Shown: one piece after another, positions 45,113-56,147 of the stretch
Position numbering within the stretch: the first letter of the stretch is position 1
How the letters are laid out: every line of letters begins with the position of its first letter
NCBI GenBank assembly: GCA_958510875.1
Contig: OY294071.1
Coordinates: 32,022,581-32,086,580 of the forward strand
Length of the DNA: 64,000 bases
DNA from: Endomychus coccineus
Taxonomy: Eukaryota; Arthropoda; Insecta; Coleoptera; Endomychidae
Reading direction: 5' to 3'
The notes under the pieces: model-generated
Seen by the model: the letters and a program-made list of their open reading frames with translations, nothing else
Database searches by the model: none
What the model was told of the DNA's origin: nothing
Program-made: the position numbers and the translations under genes

Positions 45113-45240
45113 TTCGAATCATCTGCCCCTAGGATGAAGAGCTATGAGAAAGGAGATGTAACGTCATTTATGAATAAATTGAACAAGAGTGGACAGAAAT
45201 CAACCCTTGAGGTACATCCGATACTGCATAAAAGGAACAA
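45113..45240. other. LINE-like scrap
   Basis: Short stretch with 'gatgaagagctatgagaaagg' and 'tgaacaagagtggacagaaatcaa'-like text resembling RT palm coding sequence in the minus or plus orientation. Too short to assign. Confidence 0.2.
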
Positions 45241-45379
45241 GATTGAAACTTTCGCAACTCAATAAAATTGGTACAGATTATTTCCAGTAACATATTAGTT
45301 ACTTGTTGCAAATGAATACAGTAAAGCTCACAGCCTAACCGCTGTCCGAGGATGCATAGAAAACATTTTTTAAAGAACC

Positions 45380-45665
45380 ATCGAAGAACATCACTAAGGA
45401 TCTACTCAACCAGGTTCACATTAACACATTTCCTCACTGGTTATAGCCCAATGAGAAGACATTTGTACAAAATGGGCATGTAATATATCTGCAGACAATG
45501 AGGCAAAGGGATAGGACCTGTCAAACACATACGGTCCGAATGCGAGGCATCAAATCGCAATATTTGGGCGGCCTAGGGTATCCCCCGAAGGGTATAACAA
45601 TCAACCGGTGAAGAACCTACTACTACACATTAGTACAGTAGATTTTACGAAAAGGTATAGCATCC
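45380..45665 (+). mobile_element. RNase-H LINE 3' fragment, family D
   Basis: The plus frame has L-L-T-R-F-T-L-T-H-F-L-T-G-Y-S-P-M-R-R-H-L-Y-K-M-G, then a degraded H-I-R-S-E-C motif. It matches the common C-terminal layout of RNase-H LINEs. Multiple stops. Confidence 0.6.
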
Positions 45666-46670
45666 ATGGCAAAAAAACTCACAGCATTTCTTTTAACATA
45701 AAATAATCGGTATCGTTAATGGTAAAATAAAAAACACACACACAGAAGTACACTACTTTTTGAAGGAAATCAGTTTTGATTAATAGATAATATCCAATTT
45801 TCCTGAAAATCTCATGGAACGAAAACAAAACAGAAGATGCTTGTTACACCGTCGCAAAACAACCTGTATAATTGAATATAAGTGTTGGTTCCATTAGATT
45901 AAATTGCTTTTACAGGACGCCAAACGGTGAAAATCCCACAATTAATAAGGTTAGAAATTCGCACATACAAAAAGTCAAGATTGTTAAAAATGAAATAACT
46001 CAAAGCAATTTATAATCATTGGAACTAAATTCGATTTAAAGGTTGTAACTTTATCGGCAACCCTATAATGAAGAGGTTCACTGGGGAAGAACCGCAATAT
46101 CGTCAAAATGTAGAGGAAGTCTTCATTACGTTTCTGCAAACGTGTGCATAGCTGCCATCGCGAAGTCTTACCAATAGTAATGACGTTGCGAGCTGAATAT
46201 CATAGATTTTAAGAGGTTTTATTCTAAGCCTCACTCTTAACAATTTATTTCTACATCGAAACAGCTAAGATTGTACAAGTAATTTCAACAGTATTATACA
46301 AAATAACCTTAGAAAATCATCTTTATTATGCTATGGTAATGTTGTCATTTAGAAAGTTTACATGTCAGACTGAAACGTGTTCTTGGGCTAACATTCGAAC
46401 GAGGATTGCTTCCTACATCAGTTTCTGTTTTAATAATACCTTCTCATACATGTATTTTCGTTGTTTCCGCAGTTTAGAATAAAAGAAAGGGGTGGTATGT
46501 TTTGTAAGAAGTTACTTAGAATAACAAGCGCACCAGTATTACTGACTGTTTGATTGCATTTGAAACATCATCAATAAAAAGGAAGCTGTTAGAACCGTAG
46601 AGAAAAACGTTGTGGTAAATCGTTTATTAGTTGAAATTTGTAGATAATTTTATAGTAACCCCTATGAATA
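45666..46670. other. Unassigned AT-rich sequence
   Basis: No supportable feature. Confidence 0.4.
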
Positions 46671-47990
46671 AAGTACTCGAACATAATCACTCCATACGGT
46701 GGGTGACGAAGCCGATACAATGGCCATCAACGCTGGTGTTCCACAGGAATTCGTCTTGGTACCAACATTTTTTCTGCTCTATATCAACCACCTGTCCCGT
46801 CCACAGCTTTGCAGATGATTATCCCAATTTTCGATTTTTACAAATTTTCAGAAGGGAACAATCTCGATTTTGGTCGACCTCATCGATTCTGATGAAACTT
46901 TATTTCAGTGAGTTTTCAATGGTGAGAAATTCGAATCTAACGTTAGTTTCAACCTCAGATCATAATTATCCACGGTACCAAGGGTTGAGACCATGAATTC
47001 TGCTCATTCCATAGACAGTGACCTTAATAATATCATACTGTACATGAATTATGTAGTTATAGTTTCTATCGACCCCCTTCTGAAATCCCGCTGAACAAAT
47101 TCCAGCGATTAACCCAACTTTCTGGAATTTCCGGTTTTTCAAAAAGTTCACAAGGAGTAAATATGGAAAACCACTATTTTGGTCGACCTCATCGATACTG
47201 ATGAAACTTTGATTCAGTACGTTTTCGATGATGAAAAGTTCGAATCTAACGTAGTTTCAACCTTAAATCATGATTATCCACGGTACATAGTGTTGAGACC
47301 ATGAAATCAGCTCATTCGGTCCCATTCATATCGCTTGCTCCTCTAGAGCATCAATCATCAAATGAAGCAAGAGTTACAAGACAGAGACAGGTCGATGCAA
47401 TACATGAGGATCTGGTAAAAATTTCAATGCAACCAAAACTTAAGTTGTATTTTATCCTATTCCTATGAAATCCTCAATATCCATGCTCGGTATCACCACC
47501 AAAAGCACCCTCTCATATAATGTTCATGTCAGGTCCATTGCGAAAACTGCTTTACAGAAACCTGGTAATAACACTCTTATACACGCTTATTTACAGGTAA
47601 TAACACCAGGACACCTGTCACTGTCAATACCGGCTACACGCTATTAAGACGAAACGATGATGTCGTGAGGTACGTCTCTTCTCTAAGCCTCTTCTTGATG
47701 AGGTCCCATTGACTTTTGTACTCAGCGTACAGGCCTTGTACTATAGAGGGTATTGGCTCAGACTGGTCGGACTTGAGACCTGCCGAATTTCTTTCAACCG
47801 GACTTAATTTTTCTATCGAACTACGCAGTTGTGGAACTCTAGTGATCACTTTCCTTGTGTCTATAACCAACAAACTTTCAAATTTCAAAGCCTATATCCC
47901 CTTCCTACATTCCACCGCTGGCTCACACGATGTTCTACGAACATTATTGATTTTCCTCTCGTGTAGTCACGATTTAAAAAATAATTACAT
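46670..47990 (+). mobile_element. LINE-A copy on the plus strand, interrupted
   Basis: RT palm: T-M-A-I-N-A-G-V-P-Q-E-F-V-L, F-L-L-Y-I-N and a remnant of H-S-F-A-D-D (46700-46825). After an insert at about 46830-47330 the copy resumes with R-Q-R-Q-V-D-A-I, M-K-S-S-I-S-M-L-G-I-T (47465) and V-R-S-I-A-K-T-A. It then has the C-terminal region at 47800-47990, ending L-S-S-R-V-V-like before aaataattac. The insert at 46830-47330 carries two diverged copies of ttggtcgacctcatcgat (46872 and 47180). Confidence 0.75.
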
Positions 47991-49140
47991 TGCGAGTTTT
48001 CGGCTCCACAATAACAGTTTGTGTAACCACTGTTAATTCTTCTTCGACTATACCTATTCTGTTTGAAGTGATCGGTAAAGAGACATTAGCCGTTAAACGT
48101 GAACTTATGCATGCATTGGAATATATTCCTAGTATGTGGACCTCTGCTCTGTATTTCAATGCTTGATGTTTACTCTTGGATGATAATTGATTGCCATAAT
48201 GGTTCAATGAAATTATGTTGTAGGACCCGAATCATGGTTACCCATTATTGTATCTCTACGCTTCTTCAAATTAGCTATTATGTCAGTATGTAGTTTAGTT
48301 CCATCTGTGGTCCTTTTTGTGGTGGTTGTTTGATGTTCTTCTTTTCCAATGGAATGATTCAATTAGATTGAAAAGCACATGAAAAATGAATACTAATTTT
48401 GGTTAATTTAAGGATGTAAACTTCTCCAAAACCGAATAGTGATAAGTATTGTACTCCACTGTGTTTTTAACAACACCATTCGAAGTCTAGCGGCAACTTC
48501 TATCCAGGTGATTTACAATTCAGTATTTATGGAATGGAGAGAGCATGTGTATATATATTCCGAAAGTGCACAAAAAGACCGGAGTTTTATTAAAGGGGTG
48601 CCGATGTGGAGATATTTATTTATTTCTTGGAGATTTTCAGGAAAACAGCGTTTCACGCATCAGAAAAGGTTCTGGTTTCCGCTCCGTTGGCAAGCTCCAC
48701 ATCTAGTTTCTACTACCGCTTCTCAATTAATCATTGTTTGCTCTCTTCAATTACGTGCTAACATGAACAATGAATGCTTCTTTATCCTATCTATATGGCA
48801 TGCGGTCAATTCCATTTGGAAACTTTTGAGCTGTTACGAAAAAATGATTAAAAACTATGATATCTCTAGAAGGCAAGTGGCTGATCTGGAAGATGCGACC
48901 ATTTGGGTCAACAAGCTATTCATCAACAATGTGATTAAGTTTTATTGCTTCGTAGAAATGCTGTATTTGCACTTATCGCGATTTCATTAGAAGCAGTAAA
49001 ACTGATATGTGATTTTGTAATCTGGAATACACAAATAAATTCCTGGAAGATTTGGTTATTAAGACAGTGGAAGTCACATACATTAACCCACAATTGTTGA
49101 CCTTTTATCTTTTAATGGATTCAGGGAATCTGCGATGAAT
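47991..49140. other. Unassigned sequence with one long open frame
   Basis: A 183-codon plus frame (48439-48990) has no family motif and AT-rich codon content like its surroundings. I do not call it a gene. Confidence 0.3.
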
Positions 49141-49149
49141 TGGGTTGAA

Positions 49150-50195
49150 AGCGGATTCAAGTAATAAGGCTGGAAAAAAGGTGCCACATTTCTGAATCAT
49201 CATCCGCATCCTTAAGCGTTTGTAGATTGATCCAAATCTCTTAACAATACTCAAGAGTCCATGACAAAAAGTTGTTTTTCAGCATTTGCGACTCATTCCT
49301 CCGAGATGTGTTGAACAAACCTTGCTCTTTGTATTCCAAGCTTATTAAGTTGATATTTCAGATGACCATGACGTGCTAGACTGTCGCTCAACAATCTAAT
49401 GTCCAGTCTACTCAGTTCGAGTACTACTTTAACAGTGTTTTTCCATAAACGACCACACCTTGGTGTTGGTAAAGTCTATTCATGGCTTATTTTCCTTTGG
49501 CCAACCGTTTGATTAGGACCCATGCATTGTTGCATCATATCCTCCTTTGGATTAAAGTACTCACATTGCTCAAGATGTCTCAACGAATGATTTAAGTTAT
49601 TCGGAAGAGTGCATCTTCGTTGGCAAGGTTACACTCCCTCCAAGTTTTCTTGTTCTGGCACTATCAAATTTCGGTTTATGTATGAAGGCGAAGGTTCCAC
49701 ATGCCTGAATCATCATCCGCACCCATAGGCGTTTGTAGATTGATCCAAATCTCGTAACAGTACTTAAAATTCCATGACGAAAAGTTGGCTTTCAGCATTT
49801 GCGACTCATTCTTCCGAGATGTGTTGGACAAACCTTGCTCTTTGTATTCCAACCTTATTAAGTTGATATTTCAAATGACTATGACGTGCTGGACTACCAC
49901 TCAACAATCTAATTTCCAATCTACTCAGTTCGAGTACTACTTTCAATAAACGACCACACCTTGGTCTATCCATAGCTTATTGTCCTTCAACCAAGGGCTT
50001 GTTTAGGACCCATGCAATGTTGCATCATACCCTCCGTTAGATTAAAGTTCTCAAAATGTTCAAGATGTCTCAACGAACGATTTATTAGGTCATTCGGAAG
50101 AGTGCACCTTCGTTGGCAAGGTTACTCTCCTTCCAAGTTCTCTTGTTCTGGCACCATCATTTTTCGGTTTATGAATGAAGGCTTTGATGTCTCCA
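49150..50195 (-). repeat. ~530-bp tandem duplication of a LINE-like fragment
   Basis: 49175-49690 and 49700-50175 are diverged direct copies: both contain gaatcatcatccgca, cgtttgtagattgatccaa, gatgtgttg, cattcggaagagtgca-like and ttcggtttatg blocks. On the minus strand the text E-L-S-R-L-D-I-R-L-L-S-D-S-L-A-R-H-G-H-L-K-Y-Q-L resembles the region after RNase H in LINEs. It is decayed. Confidence 0.6.
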
Positions 50196-51440
50196 GAGCT
50201 GATTCACTGCCCCAGTTAGTTCTTTTGATTCAGATTCTGGGAGATCCAATCTTTCCAAAGAAAAGTTCGATAGCGTGCACTTTTAGCTTGAGATAGTAGA
50301 TGATAGGATAGTTACCTCGGTCTTTGGATGATCAAAGGTTTGGCCCATATGTGGCGAGAATATTTATATGTGCAAATTGTATAATAGAATCGCATAATGA
50401 AGTATTCAAGCTGGATTTTTCATTTTCGATCTCTATATTACCACTAAGCCATCCTTCTTGGTCGTGGTAGCGCTTTTTCAACTTAATTATCAATTTAATT
50501 CACTGGGAAGTAGTTATGCGATATCCAATTCAGATTTAAGTTAAAAAGTTTTGTAAGTTCTGTGGGAGTTTGCAACTTAACGGCTCTTATAAAAGAGAAT
50601 TTTTAATAGAAATATTTCCCTTCCACATCGCTGCATAATCGTGGTTGTCAGGAAAAGGCAAAATGAGTATGAGAATATTGTTTTTGTTACAAGTTTTTAT
50701 ATAGGAAGGATGAAGGAACCAAGTCAAGTTATCGCGTGAGTTCATCCTATAGTTAAACTTTTCTTTGTATATGTTTCTATTTTGATGTTGCCTGTGTCGA
50801 CATTAACAACCACAGAAATGCAAATACAACATTTTTTACAATGCTGTCGGAGAGAAACGAACAAACTTTCTACTTGTTACTTTGTTTCCAGGATAGCATT
50901 CAACTGCTATCAACGTGTATAAAGGAATATTCCAGAGTAGACCATTGTAACAATCATTAGCCAACTTGTTACTAGTGTTTACAATATATTGCGACAACGT
51001 CACATTACGCTAAGTTTCCAGCAAAAAAATTTGAGAATTTATCAGATTGAATTGGGTGAATAAATTATTACGAATAGCCTGAAATCAGAACTTCACTGAA
51101 GTTATTATTGTTTGAAAGTTGTTCTGGAAAGTTTATGATAATGAATTTATTCGAAATATTTTCATATACAAAAGTCAAATGGCCAAAGTTCGAACTTCTT
51201 TCCGTAAAAGATTCAAATTATCAGGAAGTGTTGAATTGATTAGGCATCCTTTTCGAAACAATTCATCATATTCGATGTGAGTTATGTATTTATATTACAT
51301 CGTGCGACTCAATTGGATCTCCTGCCTCCGGACTTAATGGTGGGTGAACTTTGCCTTTCTTCAGAAGAACCATCACCTCACAAGTATGTGGTCCGTAGCT
51401 TAATTTTTTATAGAGGTGACATAAAACTTCCTCAGCTATA
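50196..51440. other. Unassigned AT-rich sequence
   Basis: No supportable feature. Confidence 0.4.
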
Positions 51441-51444
51441 CCTT

Positions 51445-51560
51445 TTATAGTTGTCTCACTACGTATTATGTAGTGTAAGGGTAAGGGAAATTTTCCGCAT
51501 TTTAGCAGATATATCAGTTTTGAGCATTTCTGAATATATCTACACTATTTATGACATGAT
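51445..51560 (+). repeat. Dispersed repeat R-x, partial copy
   Basis: It shares gttttgagcatttctgaat and the adjoining 'gacatg' block with 30900-30995. It then joins directly to a PLE 3' end in the opposite orientation, so the R-x family is split here between 51445-51560 and 53110-53480. Confidence 0.5.
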
Positions 51561-51574
51561 ATCTCTCGAAAAAT

Positions 51575-51790
51575 CTTGTCTTCCGGATGGATTCCGCGTC
51601 ACGATAGCTCGACTTGATGCCGACGTTTCGCCAACCATTACAGGTGGCATCTTCAGGGCAGGCTTGAGGCTTGAACTGAAACTGGTTCTACTGGTTTCTG
51701 TAGCCGTATTTATTGTAGGAAAAATCCTTCACGCTACATAGTTCACTGCCTTTATTCCGGTGGTTAACTTCGTTCCGGCACCTGACCCTG
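51575..51790 (-). mobile_element. Penelope-like element family 2, 3' end, copy 2
   Basis: The reverse complement matches 16148-16290: ttttcctacaataaatacgg, gtttcagttcaagcctcaag, and the hammerhead-like region through gacgcggaatccatcc. The coding part is missing. Confidence 0.75.
51590..51690 (-). ncRNA. Hammerhead-like ribozyme motif, PLE family 2, copy 2
   Basis: On the minus strand CTGAAGA (51656-51650) and GAAACGTC (51629-51622) flank a helix II (GCCA...TGGC with loop region). Helix III ACGT is palindromic. GCC before the first box can pair with GGC right after the predicted cleavage site. Core boxes and helix I base are better preserved than in copy 1. Confidence 0.55.
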
Positions 51791-51965
51791 CCGTTGTGCG
51801 ATCATGTGCGAAGTGGAATTTTCGAGGATGAGTTTCCAAATGTTGGGAAGGTAATATCCTGAGTCACGGTTCAGATTATTCGGATGTTTTAGGATTTCTA
51901 TAGCTTCAATTTTTCCATACCGATAGATACCTCAATGGTCTTTCCCACCACCACCTTGCCAATTT

Positions 51966-52540
51966 GTTATAAACAAATTATATTTATTATTAAATATACG
52001 AATTTGACCAAAATCTCGAGTTTATAGTCGTTGTTGGATAATTTTGGCCTCCTGAGTACGATTTTATTGCTATTATGGTCTTTAAATGCATACATACATT
52101 TTTGAGTTGTTATAAACAATTATGTTTATTAATAAAAATACTAATTTGAACAAAATGTCGAGTTTATAGTTGTTTTCGGATAATTTTGGCCTTCTGAGTA
52201 CGATTTTATTGCTATTATGGTCTTTAAATGCATACATAAAATTTTGACTTGTTATAAACAATTATGTTTATGAATAAAAATACTAATTTGAACAAAATGT
52301 CGAGTTTATAGTTGTTTTCGGATAATTTTGGCCTTCTGAGTACGATTTTATTGCTATTATGGTCTTTAAATGCATACATAAATTTTTGAGTTGTTATAAA
52401 CAATTATGTTTATTAATAAAAATACTAATTTGAACAAAATGTCGAGTTTATAGTTGTTTTCGGATAATTTTGGCCTCCTGAGTACGATTTTATTGCTATT
52501 ATGGTCTTTAAATGCATACATACATTTTTGAATTGTTATA
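51966..52540 (+). repeat. Tandem array of four ~142-bp units
   Basis: The block gttataaacaa recurs at about 51966, 52109, 52251 and 52392, with a fifth start near 52536. Each unit contains cgagtttatag, ggataattttggcc and gagtacgattttattgct. The units are very similar, suggesting recent amplification. Confidence 0.9.
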
Positions 52541-52664
52541 AACAAATTATTTATTGGCAAATAAATAAAAAAAACGTGACATTTTTATTTATTTTTATAT
52601 AATATGCACACTAAAAACTTGATTTTTTTGACAAAATTAATGAAATTTATCAAGTCTTGATATA

Positions 52665-53116
52665 ATAAAAAAAATGGCAATAAAATCGTACTCAGGGGGC
52701 CAAAATTATCCGACAACGACTACAAACTCGACATTTTGGCCAAATTCGTATCTTTAATAATAAATACAAATTGGCAAATTTGTGAGTATACATTCAACGA
52801 TATTGACGATAAAATCGAACTCAAAATACCAAAATTATCCGAAAACGACCCTAAAGTGGGAGTTTAGGTCGAATTCATCTATTTTGTTAATAAATAAATT
52901 GTTTATAACAAAAAGTAGTCTTCATCCGATCAAAAACGGTCAAATTTTGCATTTTTTAGAAATTTTTATGTAATCTCAAAAATGAGATAATTAAATTGTT
53001 AATAAACAGTATAAACAATTTGCGCAATTTATTTGTAGTCCCTTTGTCCCATCAAAATCGATCCATTTTTCAAGGTTTACGGGTTTGGCCTATTTTTATA
53101 CCCATTTGACTGCATC
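52665..53116 (-). repeat. Inverted units and TIR-like right end of the satellite element
   Basis: 52671-52780 is one inverted copy of the 142-bp unit (caataaaatcgtactcag, ccaaaattatccgacaac) and 52798-52915 a more diverged one. The end (53030-53116), reversed, reads CAGTCAAATGGGTATAAAAA then TAGGCC and ATCGATTTTGATGG. It parallels the inner sequence of the TIR at 26511-26600. So 51966-53116 is probably a fold-back element whose left end is lost or unrecognised. Confidence 0.6.
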
Positions 53117-53480
53117 ATGTGTGTGTATTTGTGATTGTGCGCGTGCGCGTACGTGCCTAACCCACTGTGTAGGCGATTGCGCTGTTCCTACTGGTCGTGT
53201 GTATATGAAATTATGCAGAACGCATTAAACTGACGGAAATAGGAACTGTATTGTTTTTGGGAGCGATAGCCCCGTTTCGAGTGGTATTTTTGACAACCAT
53301 CTTCAGTTTTTCAAATTGAATTATAGTATTTTATTCAACCATAGTGACAACCGTGTTTTTCTGGCTATAAATATGTATCACACGTGAATATTTCACCTGC
53401 ACAAGTGCCCGAAATTCTCACTTAAGATACAAGTGACGGCATCAATGTAGAGTCACAGTCATTTTATGCTATCTGCGGCA
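53110..53480 (+). repeat. Dispersed repeat R-x, copy 4
   Basis: The block from cgattgcgctgttcctactgg through cccgtttcgagtggtattt to gcccgaaattctca matches copies 1 and 2. It follows the TIR-like end directly. Confidence 0.6.
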
Positions 53481-54362
53481 AATTTTGATAGTTCATGTGA
53501 CACCAACCAGGTGTCTAAAACACCCTTATATTGCAGTGTGAATAATTCGAAAGCAACCTGGCAGCAGGTGTCAGTATAAAACATAGAGTAGTAAAATACA
53601 TTATGTGGACTATTTAAATAAAATTTCAATGTCACATAGAGTATATCTAAACGTCTTTCATTAGCGGTTTCTAAATCATTTACAATATATTTTCTGTTCC
53701 CACAATCATATATTTTGCTTATAAAAGGTTGTGAAGTCAGTGATCGATTGATCACAGCTCCCCTGTACCTTAAAAGTATACTAATATATAGAGGAAGTTT
53801 GCATGACCGCTGCATACGTGATACTTACAATTTAGACTTGCCTAAATTTCGTCTTGCTTGGTCAAATAGATGTTTCACCTAAAATGCAGTTAAAATACAA
53901 AATTCTATACCCTCTGCGTTCAAAACAGGTTCAGAAGAGAAAACTTAAATCGTTGCTACTGGCAAAAGAACCGTTGACTATATATTGTAGTTTGTGAAGT
54001 ATTTTATTTACTATTACATAAATCTATTTCCTTTCTCTGTAACAAACTTCAGATTATTAGATTATCATTTTGTCCCTTTTTTCTTGGTAGTTTAAAATTC
54101 GATAAGTAAGTTTATACTTTCTTTTAAGTCTTTCTCTTCATTTTATTTTTGTTAGAGGTTAAGTATGAGTAGCATAAACTAAATTTCGCCTCTCTTTTTT
54201 ACATTGTATTTTCTTCTTACTTTGTACAAAATAAAGGCAATTTATTATTATTATTATTTTGTTATTATGGTGTCTCAGAAAACAGTGACCAATCACCAGG
54301 GCAGTTATTTTGAATAAAGAGTCAAATTAGTTAATACGTTTCCGCTCAAGGTGGTTGGTCTG
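53481..54362. other. Unassigned sequence with a retroposon-like tail
   Basis: 53565-53640 matches 33945-34015. At 54231-54257 aaataaaggcaatttattattattattatt looks like the polyadenylation signal and ATT-repeat tail of a plus-strand retroposon, whose body I could not identify. Confidence 0.35.
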
Positions 54363-54365
54363 ATA

Positions 54366-56144
54366 TAGTCGAGGAAATAAAGCACTAAAATAGGCCAAAC
54401 CTTCCAAACTTGGCGCAGTTGGATGGATTGAGATGCGGTTTTCTGCATTCGATTCAGAAAGTGATTTAGAAAATTTGTCCGGTATTTTTTTTTGCGGAAA
54501 AAATGTATTACATTTCTACAGCCAAAAAATGCATTTTTCTGAGTACTTTTTGAGATGAATAAAAAAAATGTTTGTTAACTATTGAAGAGGTGATATAAAG
54601 GTTGCTAGTGATGATAACGATGTGAAAAACTCTTCTGCAGTACCTGGTGTACCCTGAGTCCGGGTAACCACGTCATCTTCTAGGAATTTGTTAATTTTTC
54701 TCAATTAAATGTAACAAATTCTAGCTCTCGGTGGTTTTCAAAATCGCCCATCACGACTATGACACTCACAATGTTCTGCAAATTACCTGGGAGTGTTTCC
54801 GGGTCCCTGGAGCCCTCCGTATCAACGTCATCTTCTACGAATTTGCTAATTTTTCTTGATAAAAGGTAACAAATACTGGCTCACGGGGGGTTTCAAAGTC
54901 GCCGATCACGACTGTGACACTCAAATTTGTTAATTTTTCTCAATAAAATGTAACAAATTCTAGCTGTAGGGGGTTTTCAAAGTCGCCGATCACGACTATG
55001 ACACTCGCAATGATCTGAAAATTACCTGGGGGTGTTTTCGGGTCTCCGGAGCCCTGTGTATCTACGTCATCTTCTGGGAATTTGTTATTTTTCTTAATTA
55101 AATGTAACAAATTCTAGCCCTCGGGGGTTTTTATTGTCGCCGATCACAATTATGAAACTCACAATGTTCTGCAATTCACCTGGGGGTATTTTCGGGTCTC
55201 TGGTGCCCTGTGTATCTACGTCATCTTCTAGAATTTTCAAATAGCGATATATTTTTTATATATTAAGAAAATACCAATACGAATAAAAATCGGTAGTTTG
55301 CGTTCTCAGGATCACGACTATGCATGAGGTTTGAGAATGTCACAATCGTGATTGGCGACTTTGAATACCCCCGAGAGCCAAAAATTGTTACATTTTTTTT
55401 TTAAATTAGCAAATTGCTAGAAGATGACGTAGATACACAGGGCTCCGGAAACCCGGAAATACCCCCAGGTAATTTGCAGAACATTGTGAGTATCATAATC
55501 GTGATCGGCGGCAATAAAAACCCCCGAGGGCTAGAATTTCTTACATTTAATTAAGAAAAATTAGCAAATTCCTAGAAGATGACGTAGATACAGAGGGCTC
55601 TAGGGACCCGGAAACACCCCCAGGTAATCTGCAGAACATTGCGAGTGTCATAGTAGTGATCGGCGACATTGAAAACCCCCCGAGAGCTGGAATTTGTTCC
55701 ATTTAATTAAGAAAAATTAACAAATTCCTAGAAGATGACGTGGTTACCCGTGGTACACCAGGTATTGCAGAAGAGTTTTTTCACGTCGTAATCATCACCA
55801 GCAACCTTTATATCACCTTTAAAACAGTTAACAAACATTAAAAATGATTTTTTAATTAATTTCATCGATATCTAGGGCGTCAGGACGCCCGGAGGGAACT
55901 TTCTTGATAGCATATTCGTGTTTAGAGACCCCAAAAACCCCCGAAAAATCAATTTTTTCCATTCACCTCAAAAAGTGCACTGAGAAAAATGCATTTTTTG
56001 CCTGTAGAAATGCGATACATTTTTTCCGCGAAAAAAACATATCGGACAAATTATCTAAATCACTTTCTGAATCGAATGCAGAAAACCGCATGTCAATCCA
56101 TCCAACTGCGCCGGGTTTGGAATGGGAATGCTTTTCCTCGACTA
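54366..56144. mobile_element. Fold-back TIR element with inverted ~155-bp satellite arrays
   Basis: The ends are TAGTCGAGG and CCTCGACTA, with ATA on both sides (54363-54365, 56145-56147), a 3-bp target duplication. The arms match inverted for hundreds of bases (cagttggatggattga, gaatgcagaaaaccgca). The left half has four units marked by acgtcatcttct (about 54670, 54826, 55065, 55220). The right half has three inverted units (agaagatgacgt near 55420, 55575, 55731), with the centre near 55290. No transposase. Confidence 0.85.
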
Positions 56145-56147
56145 ATA

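Noticed and set aside
48439..48990. 183-codon open frame on the plus strand
   Set aside because: No family motif, no clear splice context and background composition; a frame of this size is possible by chance in 64 kb.
51966..52540. CRISPR-like regularity of the 142-bp units
   Set aside because: The units are contiguous tandem repeats without unique spacers, in a eukaryotic context.
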